Assembly: GCF_008831285.2 (NCBI RefSeq)
Contig: NC_045140.1
Location: 24,384,131 to 24,448,130 of the forward strand
DNA: 64,000 nucleotides
From: Nymphaea colorata
Taxonomy: Eukaryota > Streptophyta > Magnoliopsida > Nymphaeales > Nymphaeaceae
Direction: 5' to 3'
The notes beneath the pieces were generated by a model. It ran no database searches. It saw nothing but the letters and a program-made list of their open reading frames with translations, and was not told where the DNA came from. A program made the position numbers and the translations under genes. Shown here piece by piece: positions 35,668 to 49,012 of this stretch; within the stretch, counting starts at the first letter, position 1, and the number at the start of each line of letters is the position of its first letter.

Positions 35668-35676
35668 TTATAAATG
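35668..35676 (+). promoter_or_regulatory. possible TATA box of FIP1
   Basis: The motif TTATAAATG sits about 300 bases before the FIP1 ATG. A start near 35700 would give a leader of about 270 bases that contains the GA and CT tracts and the short upstream frame. Motif-only evidence. Confidence 0.35.
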
Positions 35677-35718
35677 TTTTCCTGAAGCTGGATAGTGCCA
35701 CGGTACTCGGGCTAACCC

Positions 35719-35872
35719 GGAGAGAGAGAGAGAGAGAGAGTGAAAGAGACGGCGAGTTGGTCGTGGGCACCGGAGGGGCTCGTGGGAGAGACTTGCCATC
35801 GACTACCGCCCTCCTTCCTCAAGACCTCCCTCTCTCTCTCTCTCTCTGAGTCTCTCTCTCTCTCTCTCTCTG
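35719..35872. repeat. GA and CT microsatellites in the FIP1 leader
   Basis: A GA tract (35719-35740) is followed 90 bases later by two CT tracts (about 35828-35848 and 35850-35872), which could pair with it in RNA. Pyrimidine-rich tracts just before the coding start are common in plant leaders. Confidence 0.85.
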
Positions 35873-35902
35873 AGCACTTCTTTAAAGAGAAGTGGTAGAG
35901 GG

Positions 35903-35926
35903 ATGCTTTTGTGTTCCGCTGTCTGA
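35903..35926 (+). CDS. upstream open reading frame in the FIP1 leader
   Basis: A seven-codon frame (MLLCSAV, stop TGA) starts 68 bases before the FIP1 ATG and ends 44 bases before it, in a different frame. If the transcript starts upstream of 35900, this is the first AUG met by a scanning ribosome and could dampen FIP1 translation. Confidence 0.4.
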   Translation: MLLCSAV

Positions 35927-35970
35927 AGAACCACCTCGGCGTCGTTTCGTGTTGCCGTCGTCTGAATCGG

Positions 35971-38900
35971 ATGGATGTTGATGACGAGTTCGGGGATCTC
36001 TACTCCGATGTCCTCGTCTCGTCTACTGCTCCCGTCGCCCCAGCGGTGAGCCCTAACCTTAATTCTTCCGTTGGCTCCATTCAGGATGACGACGATGACG
36101 TCCTCTATGGACTTACTAACCCTAAAACAGCGCCGCCCGTGCCGCAACGTGCCGCTTCCCAAGGGGTTCCATCGCCGGAGCAAGCTGCTCCCGAGTCAGT
36201 CGAGAATCTTGGGTCGGGGAGTTTTAGGGTTTCGGCCGTGGGCGAAATCGGGTTGGTCAAGGCGCCGGTGGACGGTGGAGTCAGCAAGATTGAGGATGCA
36301 GATGCGGGAATTGAGCAAGGGATTGCGAAAATCGAGGAAATTGGCGTTGATGACGTCGACGCTCTGAACTCTGAAAAGGTTCCCGGGTTGGCAAGTCGCG
36401 AGCCACCGACCAAGGGTTTTCCTAGTGCGGCTGGTGGAGACTGGGTTGGCGCTGCTACCACCGGAAGTGGGGTTCCGGCGAAGGAGGATGCGTGCAGCGA
36501 AGAGTGGGACAGCGATAGCGAAGACGATTTACAGATTGTTCTTAACGACCAGAGTGATCCGGTTGGTGCCAATTTCGAGAAGCATCAAGAGATTGGGAGC
36601 GAAGATGAAGACGAGGACGGGGACGATTTGGTTATTGTTGCTGGAGACGACGAGCAGGTTCCCCATCAAGCCATGGAGGAGCAGGAAGATGGGGATGAGA
36701 CGGCCCAACTTCCGCAGGAAGGTGATAAAAAAGAGGCAGGGGACGCGGCAAGGGTGAATGCAGCCGTACCGGGCTCTATTGGGGGAAGAATGGGTTATAG
36801 CAATCATGGTTATTATCCACACCATTCGCAATTTAAGGTCTGTTTGTGTTTGTACCATTTTCAACTTTTTGGTTTTGTGATTCATTGTAATGGGAAGATT
36901 TTGGGTATACGTGGGTGTTCCTGGTCTTGTAGGTGTTATGTTTTCTGTAGCTTAATTAGTATCATTCTTTAATTTATTGAGCTGCAAATGTCGATCTCTC
37001 TGTTGATTTGGTTACACAATAGACGTACTTTGGCCATAATCGATGAGTTATTTGTGGGCAAGGCGATCGTTTATGAGCTATAGTTCTGAATCTGGAGGTT
37101 GGTCACTGGGGAACTAATAACCTAAGTGGCTGTAATAATGGTTTTGTAGTGCATCAATGGGAAGTGGGAAGATCCTTGTTACAGAAAGTAGTCTGGCTCA
37201 GATTTAATCAACAAGGGGAAAAATTTTCAGCCTACAACTATTAAGGCTCAGTAACACTTCTGGATGTAAGAGCTTGATACTCATGAGGGGAACATATGCA
37301 ATTAAGGGTGAAACTGGTTTTTTCAAGGTTACTCCCATATCGAGGCCTACTTTCTAGATCTAAACTCAAGATTAGGTGATTCACAGCCGCTCTAGCAATC
37401 ATCAAGAGGGTGTACAGTGGAAAGTCTATGTACCTCTGTTTATTTTTGGAAGATCTTTGGGAATGGTTGTTGAACAAGCAAGCTTCAGATGTATGCACTG
37501 GATGTAGATTTATTTATTGGCAAACTCTTTTGTCCATTCCGGAGTAATTGTGTTTGGCACAGGGGTCTTGCATTAACCAAATGTTTAGGTTTGAATTGAA
37601 AATACACCTCTGATTTGCCTAAGATCTAAATTTTTAGCATTAAGTGCTGGGAATTCAGGAACCTTTTTTGCTTTTGGAAAACCTTTAAGTAAGACTGCTT
37701 TTAACTTTTCCCCTTTTTTCTTTCGGGGTTGGTGTGGTGGTGGTGGGGGGGGGGGGGGTAGAGGGGTGGGGTTGGAGGGAAGGGTGGAATGAGGTGGGGA
37801 ACGGTGTGTGGTGTGGTTTGTGAAACCTTTACCTGAACTACTTTAACGTGACAAGGATTTTTGCTTTATACAAGCATAGATGGAACATACTGTAGAAGCA
37901 GGAAAACTACACACTTCTTGAGGTTTCTCCAAAGAGTTAGAAGCTGTGAGTAGGCTCGAATTTCATTAGTAGGATGCTTGTTTTCTATGTCACAAGATGT
38001 TGAATAATTGAATTCACTCTCACTTCTGCGTCCATTTTTGAATTTATTTCTTATTTTTTGTCCATCTGTTGCTCCACAATACATCTAACACATAATTTCT
38101 TTTATATATATGCTCTTTCTCTATGACTATCACTTACATAAGTAAATTATGTTTTACCATAACCAGTATGACACTCATTTGTTGATTCGACATCACTTCA
38201 TACTCATTTTCATTGTTTCTGCTTTTGCCTTGTACTGATTTTATATTTCCTCTTTTACTTATGGAATCACTTAAAAAGCATACCATGCTTCCCAATTTGT
38301 AATGCTTTAAACTTTTATTTCCGTCCATCTGCTTCTTTTAGGAGTTCATCCAGAAAATTTAACCTTTTTCCTCATATGCTTAACAAAAAAGAAAAAGCCA
38401 TCGGCTAGAGTTCATTGTATCATCATTTTCAAGCTGTTTCCTACTATTTTTGACATGGTGTTGATTTTATGTTTCCTATTCTGATATTACATGTTTGAGA
38501 TATTTTATCCAAGAAAATTAAGTTGGATCAAGTGTTGAACCTTCGCGAGATACAATTTGTTTGTTACAAAAAGGTCATTCACCTAACTTGCAGACCTTCA
38601 TCAGGGATAGAATGATAGATGCTTATTCTATCTTTTTTTGCCAAGGGAGTCAAAATGAGTAAAACTGCATTCAATGGTAACTGCTCCATGATATTGACAA
38701 AGCTTATGGCATTGTAAATATATTTGGTGGATAGGAGAATAAAAATACAAAGGTTATTAAACAGAAATGGAAACGAATTGCAAAAGCAGTAGGAATATCA
38801 AGGATGAAGAAATAAGTGTTACAAATTCCTTGCACTCCATGTAAACGTTGGACAGTTCTTTTGCTTAACCCTGGTTGGAGTGAGTAGCTTCATTTGGTGG

Positions 38901-41900
38901 ACGGTGAACAATTTATAGTAGTACTTGTAGAATTCCAAATTAACATATTGATGGGGCAATTTTTCATATCAGCAATCCTGCTTTGTCTTGTTTTTGTTGC
39001 CTTCATTGCAAGCCACAATCTTTGTGGATAGTATGATACACGTTGCATATAGGAGAGATGAAATAATGGTAATACAACGAGATGTATAGCCTATGAACTT
39101 CATCCTGGCTTCAATTTTAGATGGTTTGTGCTGATTCTTGATTGGATTGCAACTTGCTAAGATTTTAGTACCCATCATTTTTATATGATGGATTTGGAAG
39201 AAATCCTGCACAAGTTTGTGGTTTTTTCAAGATTGTTGCGGCTACTATTGAGAGTAAAAATTTGGAGTTATTTGATTTACAACGTGTTGATTACTTGGAC
39301 TATAAATAGCTTGGTGAGAACAGTAGTTTTAGTATTTTTGGGGATAAAGTTTGTTTCTATTGCAAAGGCAAACAATCATCTATCAACTATGTGTTACCTA
39401 CATTGAAGTATCTCTTCTGATCGCCTTGAATGCAACTTTGAGCTTTACTTTGTTAGTTTAATCATTAGTTTTACCTTTTGGTGTTTATACTTACCAAAAA
39501 GTCCTATTGGGCATTTATATTTCGCAAGTTGAAGTAAAAAAATTGAAACCATGTAAACCTAATTTGCACCTTAGGCCTGGCCGATCCAAGTTGTGTGGTT
39601 GGTGAATATTTGGATCTTCTTTCATATCTTCGGAATGGATCTAAGTATTTATGATTATAAGAAATTCTGACACTGAAAAAGTTCTCTAACGTTCTTCTGT
39701 TATGCATGTGCTGGGAACATGATCCCGTGGCTGTTGTTCAACCGACAGCCATCCCTTCTACCTTATTGAGTCATTACATGATAAAGCCCATATACCCTAT
39801 TCAGCAATTCACCACTTCATGGTCTATTTCTATTTGAAGGAAGGAAAATAGATACTGTTACTACATGATAGTTATCAGACCAATTAGAGTAGGAAGGGAT
39901 CCCAATCCTAGGAAATCAGAAAATGAATCCATTAGGAATCTTTGTTCCCAAATATTGATTCCCTTATGGAAATCTTGAAGCCCCATTATTTTACTTTAAA
40001 CTGGCTTTGGATATCATTTCTTACTTGTAATTTTTTTTTTAAAATTTTATTTATTTATATCACTTCATTGGTGTAACATACATATGATTTCCTAAAGAGT
40101 TCTCGGTGTCATTTCCTATTCAATTTCTGCTTTTCCTTTCACTGAAAATTTGAAATGTCTGCTCAACATATGGGTGTGTGTGCATTCGTATTTCTCTCTC
40201 TCTTTTTCTCTTATGCTTCCGTGTGTCGGCATACGTTGTCAGATGGCTAAAATTTAAAAATTTGTCATTAAAAACAGTTACTAAATTAGCATTAGACATG
40301 GTTTATGGTGTAGCAATGGTTTGTAGTGGCCTTAGCAACAATTTGTAGTTCTTTTAGTGACAATTTTTTAAATTTTAACCATCAGGAACACATGCATTGA
40401 TTTTCCATATATATATATGTTTATTTAGGGAGCTGTGTTGCTCTGCTTTATTATTATTAAAATTTTCAATAAAGTCTTGGAGAGTCACCAGCACAGTTGT
40501 GAAACCAAAATTTTCTTCTGGCCAAAAAAGTTGTGCCAAGTGTAAGCTTGAGAGAGGATAAAAAGTGATTATTTGTGACAGGCTTGTAATAATGACTTCC
40601 ATTCAGCAACCAAAAGATGAAGACACTCATGACTGCTGAAATCTAGAAGCATGTGCTGAAATGATCAATCGGTGAATGAGCTAGAATAATGAACAGGGAA
40701 CAATGTCAAGGGTGTAATGTAGAAATGTTTCAGTTAATGAAGGAACACAGTTGTACATTTTTTGGGGTTTACGGCTGGAGTAATATGTAGACCGCCCTGT
40801 CGGAAATGCATTCCAGATGTCCATGCCAAAGAATAAATTTTGGAGAGATATACAAGGGGCATAGGATGTCTAAGGCTCATGCAGTAAGACATTTCAAATG
40901 CATGTGTATCATGCTGAACATTTCTGAATCTCTTGAGGGTGCTATTTAGTTCTTAGGTTGGGTGTACTTAAAGTATGGTTTGGGTTAGAGTGCAATAAAG
41001 AGAATCTTATTATTTTAACACATTCACTAGGTGGACTGACCTTTTATGAAGACAATAAGAGCAAATTGTCAAGGCATAGTGGTCATATGAGGGACTATTT
41101 TTTGTTGCTTTTACGGTAAAGCTATGATAGAAGCATGAGTTCAGGTTAGTATGAGTTTTTGCAGGTTTATGGACATAGGCTCATCTTGTGATAGCTTCTT
41201 TTATGCTTTTGGTTGGAATCAGACAATGAATTTTCTTACATTGTGACTATCTTTGCATGTACATTTTCCTTTCTTGTTGTTCTGTATTGTTTTAATCTTT
41301 GTGATGGTGAAGAAGCCAAACCGGTTAGAATAAATAGTTTGCCCATATGCTTGGCTTGGAGAATGCACAACTAGTTTGCCATCCAATGATGCTATTTTGA
41401 CACCCTTCCAGGACACTTATTTTTTTATTATGTTATTCAGTGCAGAACTACACAGTTTTTTGGCCCAGAATTTGCAATAAATGCATGAATACTGGAACTC
41501 ATTGGCTTTTTACGTTGTTAAAATGTGGCCAGCTCATAGCACATAAGATTCATGTTAAACGTCCGTGCACTAATGGAGGTTAATATGCTTAAGGGCACTG
41601 TTCTTTGAGCGGTTGGTTTGAAAGAGAAACAAATAAGCATGTATTTAATCCAGGATTTATTGGCAGCATAGGTAGTGAAGCCTGAAAATGGTTTGATGCA
41701 TAATGATATGTATGGTGTCTGGACTTCTTTGCAGGATGAACAATAGATAGTCCAGCTGCCATTGCCCCTCTGCTATAGTCCAGGAGGAGAGATATGCATC
41801 TTAGATCTATGTTATTTGAATTGGAAACTTGTACATTACACTTCGAATGAATGCAATTTTTTGTTACTTTTCATTTTCAAAGAGGAGTATATTAAGGCAG

Positions 41901-44900
41901 CTGGAGCCTTTTTGAAGCCAGAGGGAGACCAAAAGTTTCATGTACTTTTGTAATCCTTTACTATTAGTTTGAGTGATAAGTATGTGATTGCTTTTGAGTA
42001 TTGTTACTATCATTCATATTCAAATAATTGAACTCCTTAAGCTATTTTATTTTTTAAGTCCTGACCTGAATTTTATTTATTTGATTGTATTAAAAAAATG
42101 TGTTTGCTAAGCACTTTTAGTGGATGAGCATCAGGTGCAAGATTTTCTTGTCTTGATGCAGGAACATGTTTTTCTTTGTGTGCCTGTAATCTTTTTAGGG
42201 CTGTACCTTATCATATTGTTTTCTTTTTTCTTCCAAGGATTGGTTTCCGCTTGGAAAAATGCCGGAAACCAAATTCTCTTACATTTTATTGCAATATTTT
42301 TCTACATTGACTACATGCATACTTATTTTGACATCATTACTTGCTAGAAATAAAGTTGTCTGCTGTACATATTGAAAATTTGGATACCATGTTTTCTTCA
42401 CACGCTAAGGCATTTATACTTTGAACTTATGATCTTTGATCTACTATCACCTTTGGAAGCTGGTGCAAAGGGACTTTTCTTTTTCTTCTTTTAAACAATG
42501 TCAAATATGAACAAGACTGCAAGATGGTTTGTCAAATACCATTGCTGGTGAATTTAAGAAATCAGTACTGTTAACACCATAAAGTTTCTCAAACAACTGT
42601 CTGTTGCATGTTTTATTCATACATGTTTGTGAAATTGGGCATATGTGTTATATCTGTATCTATATATCTGTTGGTTATCTAACATGTGGATGTTGCTTGC
42701 TTATCACACCTTTTTATGTGCAGTATGTGAGACCTGGTGTTACACCCAATAATACTGCTGGTGCCCCAGGTCAAGTGCGGCCTGCTGCTACACTGGCCAT
42801 GGCTCCAGGCCGTGGAAGAGGTGATTGGAGACCTACAGTGGGGAAAGCTCCCACAATAGGGCAAAAAGGTTTCCATTCTGGATTCGGAGTGCAAGCATGG
42901 GCTAACCATTCTGCTGGTCGCGGTTTTGGCAGTGGATCAGAGTTTACGCTTCCATCTCACAAGTGAGTTTCTGTTAATTATTGTCCAGTTAGTTAAAACC
43001 CTTTAGTCAAAACCATTTTTTCCCTGCTTGGGGAGAAACCTGTCCTTTTCCCATACAAGTTGACCTCATGGTGAAGCTTTTGTTGACTGAGTTTGGAAAT
43101 CACCAAAATCAGTCACGAGACTCATGATTAGACGAGGCCTGAAGAGACATGATTCCAATTGTCAGATGTTGGTGCTGTTCTTTCTTTTCACAACACCAAA
43201 CTGAAGCAAACTGCATGGAGAAAAGAAACCCATAATGATGCAATATGGTCAGCAATGCATAGTTTGCTCATAAAGGCAATCTGGTTGTAGGTTATAATGT
43301 TAATGTCAATTTCAGTGTTGTGAAGTTCAGTTCTTTTACTCCGATTCTGTAACTTCAAGCCGTTGGATCTAGATTGCAAATGACTTATGTCAATCCTTTC
43401 TTCTCCCCTCCCGGCTCCTGGCTTTTACAAAATCTGCCTGCTCCCTGTTATGTAATTTTCTGGTTTATTTTGTAGTTGTTGTACATTTTTGGTTGACCAA
43501 GTCATAGCATTCTTTGTGTTTTCTGATTCTTTATGCACCCTACTTTTCATTATATGGTTAATATGTCGAAGTTATCAAACAAGCTGTGGGGATTCAAGAT
43601 AGAAGAATGGGAAGAAGAAGTGTGTTCATAAATATTAAGGGGATTCAGAATAGATTTGGCAAGTAACTTTTTTTCTGGTTTATATACACCTGGAATACCT
43701 AGGAAAAAAAGGTGAACAATGGAATGAAGACTGTGCTTTTCAACAAAGAAACATAGGGAGGAAGCCTGTGAAACATGTTAATAGTTGGGTGCCTTTGAGT
43801 TCATACTGTTAGAGATGTGCCAGAATCCACAGAATGGCATCTGTGACATTGTTAACTTGCCTTTTTTTTTTTATATTTGTTGTACATACCGTTATGATTG
43901 TTTAATGGTACATTAGTGATGGATGTACACGGACATGTATATATGTGTGCATGCATGCATGTGTGTGTGTATGTGAGCATGTATATGCATGTATGTTATA
44001 TCTATGCTTGAAATGATGTTGTGGAACTGTATGAAATAATTCTGTGGTGCGGGACCGACGTACCTTTTTATTTATGTTCAACTAGGACATCAAATGCTTG
44101 ATCCAATCTTGCAGATGTCTTCAGTATGATTCTTTTACACATGTCAACGGGTCTGGTCACCTTAAAAATGAAGCTTATGATGATTGAAAAAGGAGTTTTT
44201 CTAAATAATAAAAAAAACTTATGTCAGTTGATCTTAATACATGAAAAATAGTAAAAAATTATACAAACAAGATCCCACAGTTAGTATGCCTTATTGATGG
44301 TTAAATTTGTGAAAATCAAGAAATAGATAAGTCAGGTTTTCGTGTTTGATCATAATTAAGAATATATGCCCAACAGTGAGGATGAACAATTTACTTTAAT
44401 TCATACATGTTGCTAGTTCAAAGCTGGATTGTTTAACCTTCTTTTGCACAAGCGGAATAGATTGCTTACCAATCAGCAGTTTCTGAGAAGCACTACAAGT
44501 CTACAGCTTATGTAAGAAAGATACCTTTTGTGAAGGAGAAAAGAATTGTTAGGAAAATAGTAGGAAGAGGACTGTGACTCCACTCCATTGGCCAACAGAA
44601 TGAAAAGGGCTGTTCACCGCTTGCTTTTTGCATGGTGATAATTCATAACAGTTCCTGATTATAACTTGACACTAAGAGTATGCTACATTGTGAGGCCATA
44701 GATCATTATATGAATAGTTTGTTATTTTCTTCATGGACTTAACCCTTTATGGATGTCATTGAATTACTGGCTTACTGATATGAACTTACCCATGTATTTG
44801 TTGGCTAGGAATGTTGCTTCTTAAATATGTACTCTCATTGGATGAGAAAGGAGAGCGAGCATAGCATATGTTTACTGTGTCTTTGCCAGTTTTCCTCCAT

Positions 44901-47900
44901 GTTCTGTGCGGGATTCATCTGTTTTTGTCTCTCATATGATTGCCCTAATTAATCTGTTAGAGGTGATTCCTCGTAAGGTGCACTTTTTAACATCTCATGT
45001 GTGAGGACTTAAGAATAGTCTTATACTGATGAGATTGAGAATCTTCGAGGGCTTTATAAACCTTGGTGCAGTATTACTAGTTGTCCTGGTTTCTAGCTGC
45101 AAACTAATTCCAACTAAGAGGTGGATTTGGCTCTGCCATATCAAATACTAGGGTCAGTTTTGTGCTAAGCTGTTGCAGTTGGTATTAGAACCAAGTTCAA
45201 TGCTTGGGACTGAGGTCCAACACCAAGGATGCATGTTCTTTAAAGGGAGTGGATTGTAACACTTCTATGTAAGATGATTTAAGAAGAATTCTATCTTTGT
45301 AGATGGAGACTTTGTGAAGGGTTTATAAACCTTGGTTCACTATTAACATTGGTGTAATCTTTTTAATAGCAAACCACCCACGGGACAGGTTGAGGTCTAT
45401 CACATATCCGATAGGCAGCCACTATGGTCAATGTTGGGATAGGTTGTCATGTTGATACCTAAATTCCTTTTTTCACCATATTTTGTTCTATACTTCTATT
45501 GTAGAGAAAAAACACATTAGACTTCATATTGTTGTTCCATTGAGCAAAGATAGTCTATCTATAGGTGTAACAATCATTCTCACTCCCACAATGGGGTCAA
45601 ACTCTTGCTCTGGTGGATCTCAACCTGCCTCTTAGCAGTAAGCCTGGGCATCGGGCCGGCCCGATCAGACCCGGGTCCGGGCCGGGAAAAACTTGGCTCG
45701 GGCCGGCGGTGGCCCGGCCCGGCCCGACTCCCGCTCTCCCTCTCCCTTCCCGTCTCCCTCTCCCTCTCCCCCTCTCCCTCTCCCTCTCCGCTTCCCCTCT
45801 CCCTCTCCCTCTCTGCTCCCTCTCCCTCTCCCTCTCTGCTCCCGCTCCCCCACTCCCTCTCCCCCTCTCCCTCTTCTTCCTCCTCCGTCTCCCTCGCCTC
45901 TCCCCCTCCTCCTCCGTCTCCCTCTCCCTCCTCCTTTGTCTCCGTCTCCCTCCCCCTCCCCCTCCTCCTCCATCGGACGGCGACGGGAGGGCAGGGGGAA
46001 AGGGGGTCGGGAGGGGGAAAGGGGGTCAGGAGGGTGGGCCGGGCCGGGTCTCGGGTTATCGGGCCGGCCTGGCCCGATGCCCAGGCCTACTTAGCAGCTT
46101 TGGTTCTAGTCCCCAAAAGGCTAGGAACGAGGGCAATGTATCACTTAACCGGCCGCTTATATGTCCCTGAAGATTCTTACAATTTTTGTTACAAGACTAA
46201 ACTCTCACATCCTCCCCCCGCCCCCGGTGTGTGTGGGACTCCAGGTCAGAATATTGAACTAGCTTTGGCATCAACTATAATGACCTAACCCACTCATATA
46301 CAGGACTCGGGCTCCTAGTCCGGTGGATACCAACCTGCTCCCTAGCAGCTTTTGTTTTAACTCCAAAAGGGTTAGGAACCAGGACAATCTACCACTTAGC
46401 CGGTCCCCTTATATATCTTGAAGATTACTCAGTCTTTGGTAGATGACTAAACTCTCATAATAAATCTGTTTTTTTGACAAGGAGAAGAATTTGTTGGATG
46501 CATATTCTGAAATTTAACATTGTTTAACACACTTTGGCTGTTTGAGAGTTTCAGTTATTTACCATTGAGACATAATCTGTCCTTTTCAATCTCGGTACTT
46601 CTGTAGATTTTCTATTGATAGTGCCCTTCATATTCTTGAGAAAGAAATTGAGGGTGCTGAGCTGTTCGTACTTCTGTATCAGCTCTCCTTGGGCATCACT
46701 GTGCTTATGACACTCACTCATTGGAAATTTCTTCCAGGACAGTGTTTGATATTGATATCGATGCTTTTGAAGATAAACCATGGAGACATCCCGGTGTTGA
46801 TGTAACCGACTATTTTAATTTTGGACTTGACGAGAACAACTGGAAGAACTACTGCAAACAGTTGGTATATCCATTAGTGAATAATTGACAAAACAAAAAG
46901 CAGTTTTGTGGAAATTAACAGCTTATCTCGGTTTCTCTATGCACAGGAACAGCTCCGTCTGGAAGCAACTATGCAAAGCAAGATCCGTGTCTATGAGAGT
47001 GGGAGGTCTGACCAGGTGAAGATACTTGCTTGTGCCAACTCTTGATCCATGTTGTATTTCACTCATATCCAAAATTTTTGTTTTTCTTTAAGGATTATGA
47101 TCCAGATCTACCTCCAGAACTTGCGGCTGCTGCTGGTCTTCATGATGTGTCAACTGATATTCAACTTACTGGGAAGGTGGATGGTGGGCAATCGGATATA
47201 ATGGGTCATGGTAGAGGTTCAACACGCATTCGGCCTCCAATAGTATGTTTTTTGTGGATCACTTATCCTCTTGGACTTCTCTCCTTTTCTTAAGCTAGTC
47301 GTTGTTGTTCATATTACATTCTCATGTAATTTTTCTTTTTATTGACAAAGTTGGTCTTATTTGATTTGCCTTTGTAAACCTTCTTGCTTGTGAAACCAGC
47401 CAACGGGGAAGGCAATACAGGTTGAGGGTGGTTATGGAGAGCGTCTGCCTTCCATTGATACTAGGCCACCACGTCATCGTGATTCTGATGCGATTATAGA
47501 GGTGAAATTCCCTCATAATGTTAATGATTGACTTATACAATGTAGTATCTTTGGATGCATGCTGACTGGTTGTTCTGTTGAAGCAGATTGTCTTGCAGGG
47601 TTCCGTTGATGATGACTCTGTCAGTGATACCCAGGGAAAGCTAGAGAATGAGCTGCGAGAAACAGATTACAAAGAGGAACGCCATGAAGTAAAAGGAGTT
47701 GATAAACAGTCTGATATTGAACCTTTTGGGAACTTTTCTCAACCTTACAGTGGTAGGAGAAGAGAGTTGTTTATGCAAGGCAACTTTCTGGGTCCACTCC
47801 ATGGTAATATGCATGGTGAACCTTTTCCTTCTGAAGCTAATCTACAAAATGATTCTATTGACAAAGGCCAGACCACCATAAGCCCTGTTGGAGCACCCTC

Positions 47901-48964
47901 GTCTAATCAAGAAAGGTATAATCGCAATATATCATCATATCTTGCGTTCTTAACCTTATTGGAGTTATGGTTTACAATCTAGTTTCTTAGTTATTAGTGG
48001 TATTGGATCCTCTGTCTTCACCATGTCCTATCATGGACTTTCACTGAAGCATGTGCCTTTTTGGTGGGCATGTTTGTGTGAGAAAGGGTAAATTTCATCC
48101 TATCATGGATTTTCACTGAAGCATGTCCCTTTTTGTTGAACGTATTTGTGTGAGTGGAAGAGTAAATGTCATTTTAGAAAGCATAGGTACATGGATGATA
48201 TACGGAATATTTCACAATTTCGATGTCAGGTATAACTATGTACAACACAGTTGTGACCACTTATATATGATAGCTGATGTTTACGGCATTTTTGCATCTT
48301 TCATTTGCAAAAGTGACCATGTGGAAGTAACCTACATGATCGATTTTGTGCAGGATCAGTGACCCAAAACTACACAAATATTTTAGTCTGAGAAAATCAT
48401 TGTTCAAGTAAAAGACGTGACTAACATGCACGCACACACCACAGAACCATTAATGAGTTTTCTGTTTCAGTTTTTAAATATTTCTCCAAGTGACCTCTAG
48501 AATATGCAAGTGCACAAATTCTCACCCAGCTGCTAAGCACTCTGTTGATGAACCAATAGATTCTAATGTGTGTCTTAAGGATCCTAAGATGGAGCCATAG
48601 CAAGGGCATGTGCTAACATCACCTAGGATATCATAAAATAAGTCGCCAACTTCAACAGGGCAGGATGAGGAGATTCATTAATTTTATCCTCTTGCGTCGT
48701 TTAATAGGAGTGTGGTAACTACTGCATCATGCTTTCCACTAGGAAGGTTTTGGTGCACAGTGAGAAAACTCATTAATTTTATTCTTGCTTCGTTTGGTAG
48801 GAGCATGGGAACCTAAGTGACACAGACATGGCTGGAAGTTTGCTGTACCCATGTCGATGCACTTGGACCAACAGTTTCGAGTTTTGCATATTTCCTGTGA
48901 AATTTTGCAGGTTCTTTGTGGAATTTTGCATATTTTTTGTGCCATTTTGCACAGACACACATGC

Positions 48965-49012
<48 letters not shown>

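Noticed and set aside
45605-46288. Long overlapping open frames rich in proline and serine (plus) or glycine and arginine (minus)
   Set aside because: All frames are open because of the pyrimidine array inside the hAT MITE; the frames end with the element, start without homology, and lie in an intron.
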